Shown piece by piece: positions 44,704 to 52,910 of a DNA stretch of 64,000 nt; positions within the stretch are counted from its first letter, which is position 1; every line of letters begins with the position of its first letter. Made by a program: the position numbers and the translations under genes. Under the pieces are notes generated by a model, which saw nothing but the letters and a program-made list of their open reading frames with translations, searched no databases and was not told the origin of the DNA. Location: NCBI GenBank assembly GCA_016219545.1, contig JACRMH010000007.1:62001-126000 (forward strand), given 5' to 3'. This DNA is from Chloroflexota bacterium. Its GTDB lineage: Bacteria > Chloroflexota > Anaerolineae > Anaerolineales > Villigracilaceae.

Positions 44704-44709
44704 ATTATA
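44704..44709 (-). promoter_or_regulatory. -10 box of the esterase gene
   Basis: TATAAT on the minus strand lies 7 nt before ATG 44696. An AAGG touches the ATG but is too close to act as a ribosome site. Confidence 0.5.
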
Positions 44710-44726
44710 CTCGCGCAGTTCATTTC

Positions 44727-44743
44727 ATCGGGGCGTGGCGCAG
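44727..44743 (+). repeat. Partial copy of the tRNA-Pro 5' end
   Basis: ATCGGGGCGTGGCGCAG is repeated exactly at 44785-44801, the 5' end of tRNA-Pro. The first copy is not followed by the rest of a tRNA. It may be a remnant of a tandem tRNA or of a recombination event at the tRNA. Confidence 0.7.
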
Positions 44744-44786
44744 CGCGAAGACGGAGATAGCGCGTGTGAGTTGCAAAAGTGAATAT

Positions 44787-44861
<75 letters not shown>

Positions 44862-44870
44862 CTAAAGTCT

Positions 44871-44904
44871 CGAACCGTTCTTCTTTAGAGCGGTTCGTTT
44901 TTTA
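44871..44904 (+). terminator. Terminator after tRNA-Pro
   Basis: CGAACCG and CGGTTCG pair around a 13-nt loop and are followed by TTTTTTATT. Confidence 0.85.
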
Positions 44905-44936
44905 TTAGTATTCTTCGTGGACGAACAACTTTTCTA

Positions 44937-45287
44937 ATGGAAACATCCTCTTCGCCCCTTAATTCAAATTCCATCCCAAGCCTTGTCTTTGGAGTTTTGA
45001 CCATCCTGTTTTTGTGCATGGGAATGATCCCGATCCCATTCACGGGATTTATTTGTTACCCGTTGACCTTCCTCTTCGGAATTCTTGCACTGGTCTTTGG
45101 CATGATCTCATTAAATCAAATTCGCAATCGCAACGAAACCGGCCGTCCCATGGCATGGATCGGCATTGCTGTTGGAGGTTTTGTGATGCTTTGCTTCATC
45201 TTCATGACCCTCGCAATTGCGGCCCTTTTTATTTATTCACCCAATTCGATTCACCTGCCACCCTCCATTCAAAATTTTCATGTTTAA
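44937..45287 (+). CDS. DUF4190-type small membrane protein
   Basis: The 116-residue protein has two clusters of hydrophobic helices around a polar loop (NQIRNRNETGRPMAW), matching the DUF4190 pattern of small bacterial membrane proteins. A short Ser/Pro-rich N-terminus precedes. No function is known. It begins about 30 bp past the tRNA terminator and ends before a repeat-rich stretch. Confidence 0.65.
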   Translation: METSSSPLNSNSIPSLVFGVLTILFLCMGMIPIPFTGFICYPLTFLFGILALVFGMISLNQIRNRNETGRPMAWIGIAVGGFVMLCFIFMTLAIAALFIYSPNSIHLPPSIQNFHV

Positions 45288-45344
45288 TCCTTTTGCGAAC
45301 TACAGGTTTAACGACCGCACATGTTCTCCACCCGTATCAGACAC

Positions 45345-45376
45345 TTGACACCCCGACACTTTGACACCCTGACACT
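45345..45376. repeat. Short tandem repeat before tRNA-Sec
   Basis: TTGACACCCCGACACT is followed directly by TTGACACCCTGACACT, two 16-bp units that differ at one position. With only two units it is not a CRISPR. Confidence 0.8.
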
Positions 45377-45422
45377 CTACTTCAACTTGCGAATCCATCT
45401 TCTCTCGGTTATCCTTGCGAGT

Positions 45423-45516
45423 GGGAGTGGTTAGGTCCCGGTGGGCTTCCTGGTCTTCAACACCTGTGGCGGGTCGCGTTGCGGGCCGCGGTGGGTTCGA
45501 CTCCCATCCATTCCCG
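45423..45516 (+). tRNA. selC: tRNA-Sec (anticodon TCA)
   Basis: The 8-bp acceptor arms GGGAGTGG and CCATTCCC pair with one G-T wobble, the loop CTTCAAC gives anticodon TCA, a long variable arm starts GCGGGTCGC and ends GCCGC, and the T arm holds GGGTTCGACTCCC. The 94-nt length and 8+5 geometry are those of selenocysteine tRNA, not Ser or Leu. It implies that the organism makes selenoproteins. No selA, selB or selD is in the window. Confidence 0.85.
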
Positions 45517-45524
45517 CCTATTCT

Positions 45525-45569
45525 GGACGGTGGACAATAGACGGTTGACCGTTTTCCTGTCCACCGTCC
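45525..45569. repeat. Inverted repeat between tRNA-Sec and the protease gene
   Basis: GGACGGTGGACA (45525-45536) and TGTCCACCGTCC (45558-45569) pair, with the same GTCCACCGTC repeated at 45573-45582 just before the next gene. There is no T run. Confidence 0.75.
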
Positions 45570-45593
45570 ATCGTCCACCGTCAAAAGGTATCC

Positions 45594-46778
45594 ATGTCTA
45601 TTCCTGAAACCGAAATATTAAACAATCTTGTGGCGCGAATCTTTCGCATTGAAGATGTCACCAGCGAAGACCCGCGCAAGGGATATTTCCTGCGCTATCG
45701 CGGACAATTGCTCGACGAAGACTCCGCATCTCTTTATGACCGTTTGGCTGATTCGCTCATCCCATACGGAGTCATCCCTTTGTTCAGAGTCGAAGACTCT
45801 CGTCAGGTAATTTATCTTGCTCTAAAGCCGGCCGAGCCGAAGAAGGACAAAGTCTCCACGAACATTATCCTCTTTGTGTTGACAGTATTTAGCGTCATGT
45901 TGGCAGGCGCCGAACCGGATGGTCCCTTTCCCGCTGATTTTGGTGGACAAATGCTCATGCTCTTCAAAAGCATTCTTTCGGGTTGGCCTTTTGCAGTGAG
46001 TCTGCTTGGCATTTTGCTGGCACATGAATTTGGACATTATTTCATGAGCCGCTATCACAAGACACCTGCAACCTTGCCTTACTTTATTCCACTTCCACCC
46101 CCTCTTGGTCTGTTTGGGACCATGGGCGCTGCCATCATCATGCGCGGCATTCCAAAGAATAAACGTATTCTTTTTGATATAGGCATAGCCGGACCCATCG
46201 CCGGACTGGTAGTAGCAATTCCCGTTTTATTTTTAGGGCTTTCACTTTCGACTCTGGGGCATATTCAAGCAGACCCGAACCGTTTCCTCGAAGGCAACTC
46301 GCTGATCTATTTATTCGCAAAGTTCGTCACCTTCGGAAAACTTCTCCCTGCTCCGCTTGAGCCGCAGGGAATTTTCTATTGGGTCAAATACTTCCTCACT
46401 GGTCAGCCTGTCCCATTCGGCGGGCAGGATGTATTCATTCATCCGGTGGCGTTCGCGGCTTGGGCTGGGCTTCTGGTTACATCCTTGAACCTTATTCCCG
46501 CCGGCACATTGGATGGCGGACATGTCATCTATGGCTTGTTTGGAAGCAAGGCACGCAAGGCGTTTCCTTTCATTATCGGATTGCTGGTCATCGCCGGATA
46601 TTTTTGGAGTGGTTGGTGGCTGTGGGCGATCATCCTCTACTGGCTGGGACGAGTCAACGCCGAACCGCTGGACCAGATCACCACGCTCGACCCAACCCGA
46701 CGGCTGATCGGGTTTGCAATGATCATTGTCTTCTTCTTGGTGTTGATGCCCGTTCCCTTCATGACGCTTGCAAAATGA
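45594..46778 (+). CDS. Site-2 protease family (M50) zinc metalloprotease
   Basis: The 394-residue membrane protein has the zinc motif HEFGH (His144, Glu145, His148) in a transmembrane helix and the third-ligand motif NLIPAGTLDGG (Asn299 to Gly309). An N-terminal soluble stretch of about 90 residues precedes the membrane part. Members cut membrane-bound substrates, often in sigma-factor release. AAAGG lies upstream. It overlaps the next gene by 4 nt. Confidence 0.9.
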   Translation: MSIPETEILNNLVARIFRIEDVTSEDPRKGYFLRYRGQLLDEDSASLYDRLADSLIPYGVIPLFRVEDSRQVIYLALKPAEPKKDKVSTNIILFVLTVFSVMLAGAEPDGPFPADFGGQMLMLFKSILSGWPFAVSLLGILLAHEFGHYFMSRYHKTPATLPYFIPLPPPLGLFGTMGAAIIMRGIPKNKRILFDIGIAGPIAGLVVAIPVLFLGLSLSTLGHIQADPNRFLEGNSLIYLFAKFVTFGKLLPAPLEPQGIFYWVKYFLTGQPVPFGGQDVFIHPVAFAAWAGLLVTSLNLIPAGTLDGGHVIYGLFGSKARKAFPFIIGLLVIAGYFWSGWWLWAIILYWLGRVNAEPLDQITTLDPTRRLIGFAMIIVFFLVLMPVPFMTLAK

Positions 46779-48148
46779 AAAAGATATTTTCATTGTTGTT
46801 CATTGCATCCATTCTTTTATCTGCTTGTAGTGCTGATGGCGTGGACTCTACGCCCAAGCTGCCGACAGCGCAGGTGTCCACGAAAACCCCAAAGGTAGAA
46901 TCCACTCCCGAAACAGTCAGCCAGCTCAACGTTAAGGAAGAAGCGTTGAAAGGGTTGGAGATCACTGTCTGGACTCCGTGGTACGGCATCGAGTCGACTC
47001 TCTTTGATTCATTCGTCTCAGAATTTAATTCCAGCAATCCATGGGGCATCAAGGTCAGCACACAAAGTCAGGGCAATTTTTCCAATATGTATGAAACTGT
47101 CACGGCGTCCCTGTCAACGGACGAAGAACCTGACCTCGTGATCGCGTTGCCTGAACATGCGCTGGAATGGAATAACGAAGGCGCAGTGACGGATCTGACG
47201 CCTTATGTGAATGATCCCATGTATGGGATCGACCCGAGCGATTTTTCGCCCGCATTTTGGAGTCAGGATGTGTCTGGTGATGTGCGCGTTGCCCTTCCTG
47301 CCCAGCGGACAGCGGGTTTCTTGTTATGGAATAAAACCTGGGCGGGTGAGTTGGGTTTTGATTCAGCGCCTGCCGCACCGGATGATTTTCATCAGCAGGT
47401 CTGCCGCGCGCAAAAGTCCATGTTGAACGATGCTTCATCAGAAAATGATTTCATGGGCGGCTGGATCGTGGATACCGAACCCATGACAGACTATGCCTGG
47501 ATGCTGGCCTTTGACGGCGGCGTGATGGAGGGGAATAATTTTGGTTTCCTCAAACAGCAGAATATTAATGCTTTGAAATTCTTGCGTGAACTTTCTGAAA
47601 ACCAATGTGCATGGCAGGTTAATGAGACCGACCCCGTTACCGCCTTTGCCGCTCGCGAAGCCTTGTTCATCACAGCTGGCTTGAAAGATCTGCCAACTAT
47701 TGCGCGCGCATTTGCGAGTGCAAACAATACCGATACATGGGATGTGATCGCATACCCGGGCGCGGATCAAGATGCCTTTGTCGTTTACGGTTCTTCATAT
47801 GTAATTTTGAACTCAACCGATCAGGAACAACTTGCGGCATGGTTATTTGTCCGCTGGCTGTTGGAAAAAGAACAGGATAAACGCTGGGTGGAGACGACTC
47901 ATCTCTTCCCGCTTCGCTCCTCGACCATGGACCTGCTTAATGATTACAAGAAGACTCATCCGCAATGGGCGCAAGCCATTGAACTTTTGCCTGATGCTCA
48001 GATACAACCTCAACTGGCTATGTGGCGAAAAGTAAAGGTGATGCTCGGCGACGGATTTTCGCACATGTACCGCGTAAACCTTCCCAGCGGACAAGTCGCT
48101 GTGATCCTGACGCAGATGGATTCTATTGTGAGCGAATTGAGTAAATAA
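46775..48148 (+). CDS. ABC transporter family 1 solute-binding lipoprotein
   Basis: From ATG 46775 the 457-residue product has a lipobox (ILLSAC) after a short signal, a Thr/Pro-rich linker, and the two lobes of a sugar-binding-type extracellular protein (LEITVWTPWYG near 65). The longer frame upstream overlaps the protease. No permease or ATPase is adjacent, so the transport partner is elsewhere. Its stop is about 60 bp before the YibE/F gene. It overlaps the protease by 4 nt, so the two are co-translated. Confidence 0.87.
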   Translation: MKKIFSLLFIASILLSACSADGVDSTPKLPTAQVSTKTPKVESTPETVSQLNVKEEALKGLEITVWTPWYGIESTLFDSFVSEFNSSNPWGIKVSTQSQGNFSNMYETVTASLSTDEEPDLVIALPEHALEWNNEGAVTDLTPYVNDPMYGIDPSDFSPAFWSQDVSGDVRVALPAQRTAGFLLWNKTWAGELGFDSAPAAPDDFHQQVCRAQKSMLNDASSENDFMGGWIVDTEPMTDYAWMLAFDGGVMEGNNFGFLKQQNINALKFLRELSENQCAWQVNETDPVTAFAAREALFITAGLKDLPTIARAFASANNTDTWDVIAYPGADQDAFVVYGSSYVILNSTDQEQLAAWLFVRWLLEKEQDKRWVETTHLFPLRSSTMDLLNDYKKTHPQWAQAIELLPDAQIQPQLAMWRKVKVMLGDGFSHMYRVNLPSGQVAVILTQMDSIVSELSK

Positions 48149-48208
48149 AAATCTTATCGACTCTTTCTTGGGTTTTTGAAAAAGAAGAAAGAGGAAAGAA
48201 TTCAACCT

Positions 48209-49393
48209 ATGAAACAATTCAAATGGCAGATCATTCTTATTGCGTCGGCGATTGCCTTCTTCTTTGCATGGCCGTATTTCAACAATGTGACCATCCCCGG
48301 TGATGGATTCTCCACTTTCGGCGCAGATACTGTCCGCGCTCAGGTGACTCAGATCATTGAAGAAGGTCAGGTCACCATGGGGAACCATACCCAAACCTAT
48401 CAGGTCGCGCGCGTGAATATTCTTGAAGGTAAATATGCCGGCATCCCCTTGGAAATTGATTATGGCAAGAATCAAGTCCGCTCGGATGATTATCTGCTGG
48501 CAGTGGGTGACAAGGTTGTGGTCTCCATCAGCAAAACGCCTGAGAATGTGGTCCACGCCTATTTTGTTGACTTTGTCCGCACGACGCCTATTTTATGGCT
48601 GACCGGGATTTTCGCCGCTGCCATTATCCTCATCAGCCGCTGGAAGGGTGTGCGCGCACTGCTCAGTACGGCGTTCAGTTTGTATGTCATCATCGACTAT
48701 ATCATTCCGCATATTCTTATGGGTGAAGACCCCCTGCGTGTGAGTATCATCGGTTCGATCATTCTGCTGGGCGTTACGCTTTACCTCACATACGGCTGGA
48801 CCTTAAAAACACATGCGGCAGTATTAAGCATGGTCCTTGTTTTGTTGTTGACAGGCGCTCTTTCGGCGGTGTTCGTTGTATTCACAAAATTGAACGGTTC
48901 TGGCGATGAAAATGTGATGTTCCTGATGCAGATGATGGAAACGCCGATCAATCTGCGCGGACTGTTGCTCGGCGGTATGATCATCGGTGCGCTGGGGGTG
49001 CTGGATGACCTTGTGACAACGCAAGCCGCGGCTGTCTTCGAGCTTCATCATGCCAACCCAAATTTCAGATTTCGCGAACTGTATGACTCCGCCATGAGGA
49101 TCGGACAGGACCATGTGGCGGCCACGGTCAACACATTGGTGCTGGCCTATGCAGGCGCATCCCTGCCCATGCTGTTGATGTTCTCTCTTGCAAAGGGAGA
49201 TTACGGCTATCTGGTCAATTTTTCTTTTATTGCGGAAGAGATCGTGCGGACTTTAGTCGGCTCACTTGGATTGATTGCGGCTGTACCCCTGACAACTACC
49301 ATCGCGATCTTTTTCGCTGCCAGAGTGGAGTCGCTTGGGAAATGGGAGCAGTTCCTCGGTCCAGAGGGAAGCGAAAAAGGACACAGTCATTAG
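48209..49393 (+). CDS. YibE/F-family membrane protein
   Basis: From ATG 48209, with GAGGAAAG upstream, the 394-residue protein has an N-terminal helix, a soluble OB-like segment (VTQIIEEGQVTMGNHTQ), then seven or so helices with GALGVLDDLVTTQAAAV and ASLPMLLMFSLAKG, typical of YibE/F. Function is unknown; an efflux or regulatory role is proposed for relatives. The 3' end converges on the degenerate ATP-grasp gene. Confidence 0.85.
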   Translation: MKQFKWQIILIASAIAFFFAWPYFNNVTIPGDGFSTFGADTVRAQVTQIIEEGQVTMGNHTQTYQVARVNILEGKYAGIPLEIDYGKNQVRSDDYLLAVGDKVVVSISKTPENVVHAYFVDFVRTTPILWLTGIFAAAIILISRWKGVRALLSTAFSLYVIIDYIIPHILMGEDPLRVSIIGSIILLGVTLYLTYGWTLKTHAAVLSMVLVLLLTGALSAVFVVFTKLNGSGDENVMFLMQMMETPINLRGLLLGGMIIGALGVLDDLVTTQAAAVFELHHANPNFRFRELYDSAMRIGQDHVAATVNTLVLAYAGASLPMLLMFSLAKGDYGYLVNFSFIAEEIVRTLVGSLGLIAAVPLTTTIAIFFAARVESLGKWEQFLGPEGSEKGHSH

Positions 49394-49999
49394 TCTGCAT
49401 GTTGAATGCTGGTCAGGAGATCAGCCTCCCAAGAAGAGTTCATTTCAACCGGGATCAGGGATGGGAAATGGAAATTGTTGTGGGTGAAAATGGGGGCGCT
49501 TGCGGACGATCCAAATTTTCCCGTCAATTTCATATAATTTCAAGTTGCAGCTATCATCGGGTAGAAATTGTTGCGCAAGAGGTGATACCTCTGTCCAACG
49601 CAATCCCGCCATTTCGTCAGGGCTGTGGACAATATGCACTCCACGCCTGTTTTCACTTAAGACCGGGTTAACGATCACTGTATAACAAGAATCATGGACC
49701 TGACACGAAAGCTTGTTAATTCGCCTGGAAGTTTTATGATTTGACGGAACGATCATTGAGGGTTGTTGTGTTTCCGCCCAAGCCTGAAAATATTGCAGGC
49801 CAAGGCTTCGCCCGCGTGCGATGACCAAGTCAAATTTGCTGAGCCAGGAGTGATTCCCCGCTTCGTAAGGGAATGATTGAGGGTCGAGTAGGATCACTCG
49901 ATGTCCACATGCCTGCAAAGAGGCAATTAAGCCCGCAGGTTGAGAGTGGGTGATATAGCGTTGCTCAAATAAAATGCCTATGGATAGTGATGCCGTCAT
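49390..49999 (-). pseudogene. Degenerate RimK-type ATP-grasp protein
   Basis: The minus-strand frame opens LSIGILFEQRYITHSQPAGL and shows ATP-grasp relics: VIVNPVLSENRRGVHIV (compare VKP..GS.GRGV) and LAQQFLPDDSCNLKLYEIDGKIWIVRK. Compared with RimK/LysX relatives, about 40 residues between the pre-domain and the first ATP strand are missing. Near 49446 the frame ends at TGA, whereas another frame continues as VEMNSSWEADLLTSIQHAD to TAA at 49390-49392. These point to a decayed gene, overlapping the YibE/F stop at its tail. Confidence 0.65.
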
Positions 50000-50192
50000 C
50001 AAATCCCCCATGGAAAATGGGATAAGTTATGTTGCTTGCCCTTGCTTTGTTCAAACAGGTTTATCATTCTCGCCGACTTAACGATAAATAAGATGATTAA
50101 GAGTTGAATTCTTTTAAGAAGTAGTCGCTTAATTATTCCAAAGGTTACGGAGCACGCTGCATGGTAGAAAGTTTTGGCTGCACACCGACCTT

Positions 50193-50220
50193 TTGACCCG
50201 CCTCACCCCAATGATATAAT
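50193..50220 (+). promoter_or_regulatory. Promoter of the Ser/Thr kinase gene, leaderless type
   Basis: TTGACC at 50193-50198 and TATAAT at 50215-50220 are 16 bp apart, with TGA before the -10 (extended). The ATG lies 8 nt after TATAAT. The remaining 50012-50192 stretch has nothing else that I can name. Confidence 0.65.
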
Positions 50221-50228
50221 CGCCCTCA

Positions 50229-51326
50229 ATGAATGAAGGGACTCTCCTCAACGGCCGTTATCAACTCCTTGAAAAACTCGGCTCTGGCGGCATGGCTGAA
50301 GTTTTTCGCGCGCGCGATTCAGTGCTGGATCGCATTGTTGCTATTAAAGTCCTGCGGAAAGATTACTCAAACAATACTGAATTTCAAGAACACTTCCGCA
50401 CAGAGGCGCGTTCCGCCGCGAACCTGTCACACCCCAACATTGTCACCGTGCATGACTTTGGTCTGGCAGATAATTTGCTTTTCATTGTCATGGAATACAT
50501 CCCCGGCAAGGACCTGAAACAATTGATCCGTCAGCGCGGACGCTATACAGTGGAGACAGGCATTCCACTCATTATCCAGGCCTGCGCCGGGTTGGGCTAT
50601 GCCCATCGCGCCGGACTTGTCCATTGTGACGTCAAACCACATAACATGCTGGTCGCGCCGGATGGCCGCCTTAAGGTCACTGACTTTGGGATTGCGCGCG
50701 CCCTCGCCACCATGATGCCCGGCGAACGCTCAGATGTTGTATGGGGGTCGCCGCTTTATTTTTCGCCTGAGCAGGCTCAAGGTCACGCGCCTTCGCCCGC
50801 ATCTGATGTCTATTCCATGGGCGTGGTCATGTACGAATTATTGTGCGGCACGCCGCCTTTCACCGCGCCCACCAGCGATCAACTGGCGCGCCTGCACATT
50901 TCTGCCCGCCCGATTCCCATCCGCGAATACATTCCCGAAATTCCAACGGCCATCGAAGAGATCATTAGCAAGGTGCTTTCCAAGGAACCGTCCGCGCGTT
51001 ACCGCACCGCCGACCAACTTGGGCGCGTTCTGCAAAGGTTTGGGCTTGAACCCGATGCACCCACTCCCGCACCTTCACTTGCCTTAACCCCTGAAATTAC
51101 AGACCGGATTCCTCACAAAGAAGCGCCGCCTCCGCCTCGGCTGGAACCTGCTCAACCGAGATATATCCAACCCGAACCAACGCCTCCTGACGACACCGAA
51201 CCTGTCTCTGCCTTCGAGGAAATTGACTGGATCTCTGTGGGGCTTGGCTTGTTAGCCGTATTGGCCGTCGGCGGCCTCATTCCATTTTGGATGATGGTCT
51301 ACTTCGCTTATAATCCGCCTCTTTGA
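50229..51326 (+). CDS. Serine/threonine protein kinase, PknB-like without sensor
   Basis: The 365-residue protein has a Hanks kinase domain: glycine loop GSGGMAEVF (about 18-26), VAIKVL Lys, HCDVKPHN with catalytic Asp134, and DFG Asp152, followed by a Pro-rich linker (about 275-325) and one membrane helix at the end (about 333-358). Only a few residues lie outside, so the PASTA or other sensor of most PknB proteins is missing. It probably responds to an interior or membrane partner. Start 50229 is set by the promoter. Confidence 0.9.
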   Translation: MNEGTLLNGRYQLLEKLGSGGMAEVFRARDSVLDRIVAIKVLRKDYSNNTEFQEHFRTEARSAANLSHPNIVTVHDFGLADNLLFIVMEYIPGKDLKQLIRQRGRYTVETGIPLIIQACAGLGYAHRAGLVHCDVKPHNMLVAPDGRLKVTDFGIARALATMMPGERSDVVWGSPLYFSPEQAQGHAPSPASDVYSMGVVMYELLCGTPPFTAPTSDQLARLHISARPIPIREYIPEIPTAIEEIISKVLSKEPSARYRTADQLGRVLQRFGLEPDAPTPAPSLALTPEITDRIPHKEAPPPPRLEPAQPRYIQPEPTPPDDTEPVSAFEEIDWISVGLGLLAVLAVGGLIPFWMMVYFAYNPPL

Positions 51327-51337
51327 TAATATTACCG

Positions 51338-51392
51338 GTAGCGCGACATTTATGTCGCTTCGCAATACAGCACGACATAAATGTCGCGCTAC
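51338..51392. repeat. Dispersed palindrome, GCGACATTTATGTCGC family (copy 1)
   Basis: Two 20-nt arms are fully complementary (51338-51357 and 51373-51392) with a 15-nt loop, and each arm is itself a small hairpin GCGACAT/ATGTCGC. The right arm overlaps the -10 box of rpe. A second copy is at 63563-63604. Confidence 0.85.
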
Positions 51393-51395
51393 AAT
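51390..51395 (+). promoter_or_regulatory. -10 box of rpe
   Basis: TACAAT lies 7 nt before ATG 51403, and its first three bases are the end of the palindrome arm. There is no ribosome site. Confidence 0.45.
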
Positions 51396-51402
51396 CAAGC
51401 CT

Positions 51403-52077
51403 ATGAAAAAACTCTTACTCGCCCCCTCTATCATTGCCGCAGACTTCACCCACTTGGCAGACGAAATCGCCGCCTGTGAATCCGCCGGCGCAGACTGGCT
51501 CCACATGGACATCATGGATGGGCATTTTGTCCCCACGATTACAGTCGGCCCGCTTTTTGTGGAAGCCTGCAAACACGCCACCAATCTTCCATTGGATGTT
51601 CACCTAATGATCGAATATCCTGAGAAATATCTCGAAGCATTTGCAGGGGCTGGCGCGAACAGTATCACCGTCCATGTAGAAACATGTCCCGATCTGCCTC
51701 AGATCATAAACAAAATTAAATCACTTGGTTGCAAGGCGGGCGTAACATTGAATCCTGCCACTCCCGCCTCGTCTTTGGATGCGGTCCTTCCGCTTGTTGA
51801 TCTGGTATTGGTGATGAGTGTACAGCCGGGTTTTTCAGGTCAATCCTTCATGCCGGAGATGATCGGCAAAGTGGAGGAAATCCGCAATAAATTGGATGCG
51901 CTTCGTTCCACTGCATATCTTGAAGTGGATGGAGGTATCTCTGCTGAAACTTTGCCCCTCATGTTGAAGGCCGGTGCGGATGTCTTTGTGACAGGCAGCG
52001 CCGCCTTCAAGCATCCACAAGGTGTGGGCGAGGGGATTCGTGTATTGCGAAATGTCATTGCGAGGAGCGAACGGTAG
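51403..52077 (+). CDS. rpe: Ribulose-phosphate 3-epimerase
   Basis: The 224-residue TIM-barrel protein has the family motifs LAPSIIAADFTHL, HMDIMDGHFVPTI, VHLMIEYP, MSVQPGFSGQ and EVDGGI. It interconverts ribulose 5-phosphate and xylulose 5-phosphate with a metal. The earlier in-frame start at 51352 lies in the repeat and is rejected. The last few codons (VIARSER) come from a dispersed repeat (52054-52102), so the normal C-terminus may have been replaced. Confidence 0.93.
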   Translation: MKKLLLAPSIIAADFTHLADEIAACESAGADWLHMDIMDGHFVPTITVGPLFVEACKHATNLPLDVHLMIEYPEKYLEAFAGAGANSITVHVETCPDLPQIINKIKSLGCKAGVTLNPATPASSLDAVLPLVDLVLVMSVQPGFSGQSFMPEMIGKVEEIRNKLDALRSTAYLEVDGGISAETLPLMLKAGADVFVTGSAAFKHPQGVGEGIRVLRNVIARSER

Positions 52078-52102
52078 TGAGCGACGAAGCAATCCCCTCG
52101 CA
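52054..52102. repeat. Dispersed repeat (GTCATTGCGAGGAGCGAA type) overlapping the rpe end
   Basis: GTCATTGCGAGGAGCGAA and the following GTGAGCGACGAAGCAATCCC are the two halves of a common intergenic repeat. The first half encodes the final residues and stop of rpe. Confidence 0.8.
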
Positions 52103-52127
52103 ACAATATGGCGACTTAAAACAAAAA

Positions 52128-52146
52128 TCACGGCACGAAGCCGTGA
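52128..52146. terminator. Bidirectional terminator between rpe and rpmB
   Basis: TCACGGC and GCCGTGA enclose ACGAA, with A-rich sequence on the left and CTTTTG on the right. It can end both the rpe and the convergent rpmB transcripts. Confidence 0.8.
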
Positions 52147-52173
52147 CTTTTGTTTCGAATGGAAAAACAAACC

Positions 52174-52359
52174 TTAAGCCGCAGACTTACCGAGCGTCTT
52201 AATGCACTTGGCGCACAAAATCTTCTTGACCATGCGTCCCTTCTCCATTACCGAAACCTTTTGCAAGTTCGGTTTAAACGTGCGATTGGTTGCGCGTTGG
52301 GAGAATGAACGGCTGTGTCCGAAGGTGGTTGCTTTACCGCAGGTGTTACACTTGGCCAT
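52174..52359 (-). CDS. rpmB: Ribosomal protein bL28
   Basis: The 61-residue basic protein starts MAKCNTCGKATTFGHSRSFS and has Cys pairs CNTC and CAKC (the zinc-binding L28 form). It is a large-subunit ribosomal protein. It has its own terminator and lies convergent to rpe. Confidence 0.95.
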   Translation of the reverse strand: MAKCNTCGKATTFGHSRSFSQRATNRTFKPNLQKVSVMEKGRMVKKILCAKCIKTLGKSAA

Positions 52360-52541
52360 GTTATAGTTCCTTTCAATCCAATGATTCCAGTCAACTGCCC
52401 TTTTTAGAGGCAGGGCATTTTACCATAGAACGCAACCATCTTCAAGATTAGATGTTAAAATGGGTACATTGCACGAGCAGGTCAGGCTTTTTGGCTGACA
52501 GTATTTGAACACGATCATGTAAATTATCAGTGAGGAAACCT

Positions 52542-52898
52542 ATGGGCGACGAAACTACAACCTTGGGCGGGATCCATATCTCGCCAAACGCGGTGGCGAC
52601 TATTGCATATCATGCCACCTTACAATCTTATGGCGTAGTAGGGCTTGCCCCGAAAAACCTGGCGGATGGAATTGTATCCACCATCACACGCGAACCTTCA
52701 CACGGTATCAATGTCCGCTACAAAGGCGAAGATATAGATATTGACATCAATATCATTATTGAATTCGGCACCCGCGTCAACTCGGTGGCTCAAAGCGTGG
52801 CGAATACAGTGCGCTTCCATGTTGAGAAGGCGCTTGGTTTGCAGGTCAACTCCGTCAATATTCATGTGGCGGGATTGCGTATCAGCGATTCGGATTAG
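52542..52898 (+). CDS. Asp23/Gls24-family protein
   Basis: The 118-residue protein has the Gls24 pattern GGIHISPNAVATIAYHAT, GVVGLAPKN, and VNVHIAGLRI-like end (VNIHVAGLRIS). GAGGAAA sets ATG 52542. Homologues (YloU) sit next to the DAK2 protein YloV in many Gram-positives, exactly as here (12 bp apart), so it belongs to that unit. Confidence 0.9.
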   Translation: MGDETTTLGGIHISPNAVATIAYHATLQSYGVVGLAPKNLADGIVSTITREPSHGINVRYKGEDIDIDINIIIEFGTRVNSVAQSVANTVRFHVEKALGLQVNSVNIHVAGLRISDSD

Positions 52899-52910
52899 GA
52901 GTCAAATTCA

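Noticed and set aside
45345..45376. CRISPR array
   Set aside because: Only two adjacent 16-bp units without spacers; no cas genes.
49440..49450. Selenocysteine at the TGA of the ATP-grasp-like gene
   Set aside because: The reading beyond TGA soon meets another TGA and is not protein-like, while another frame gives a better tail.
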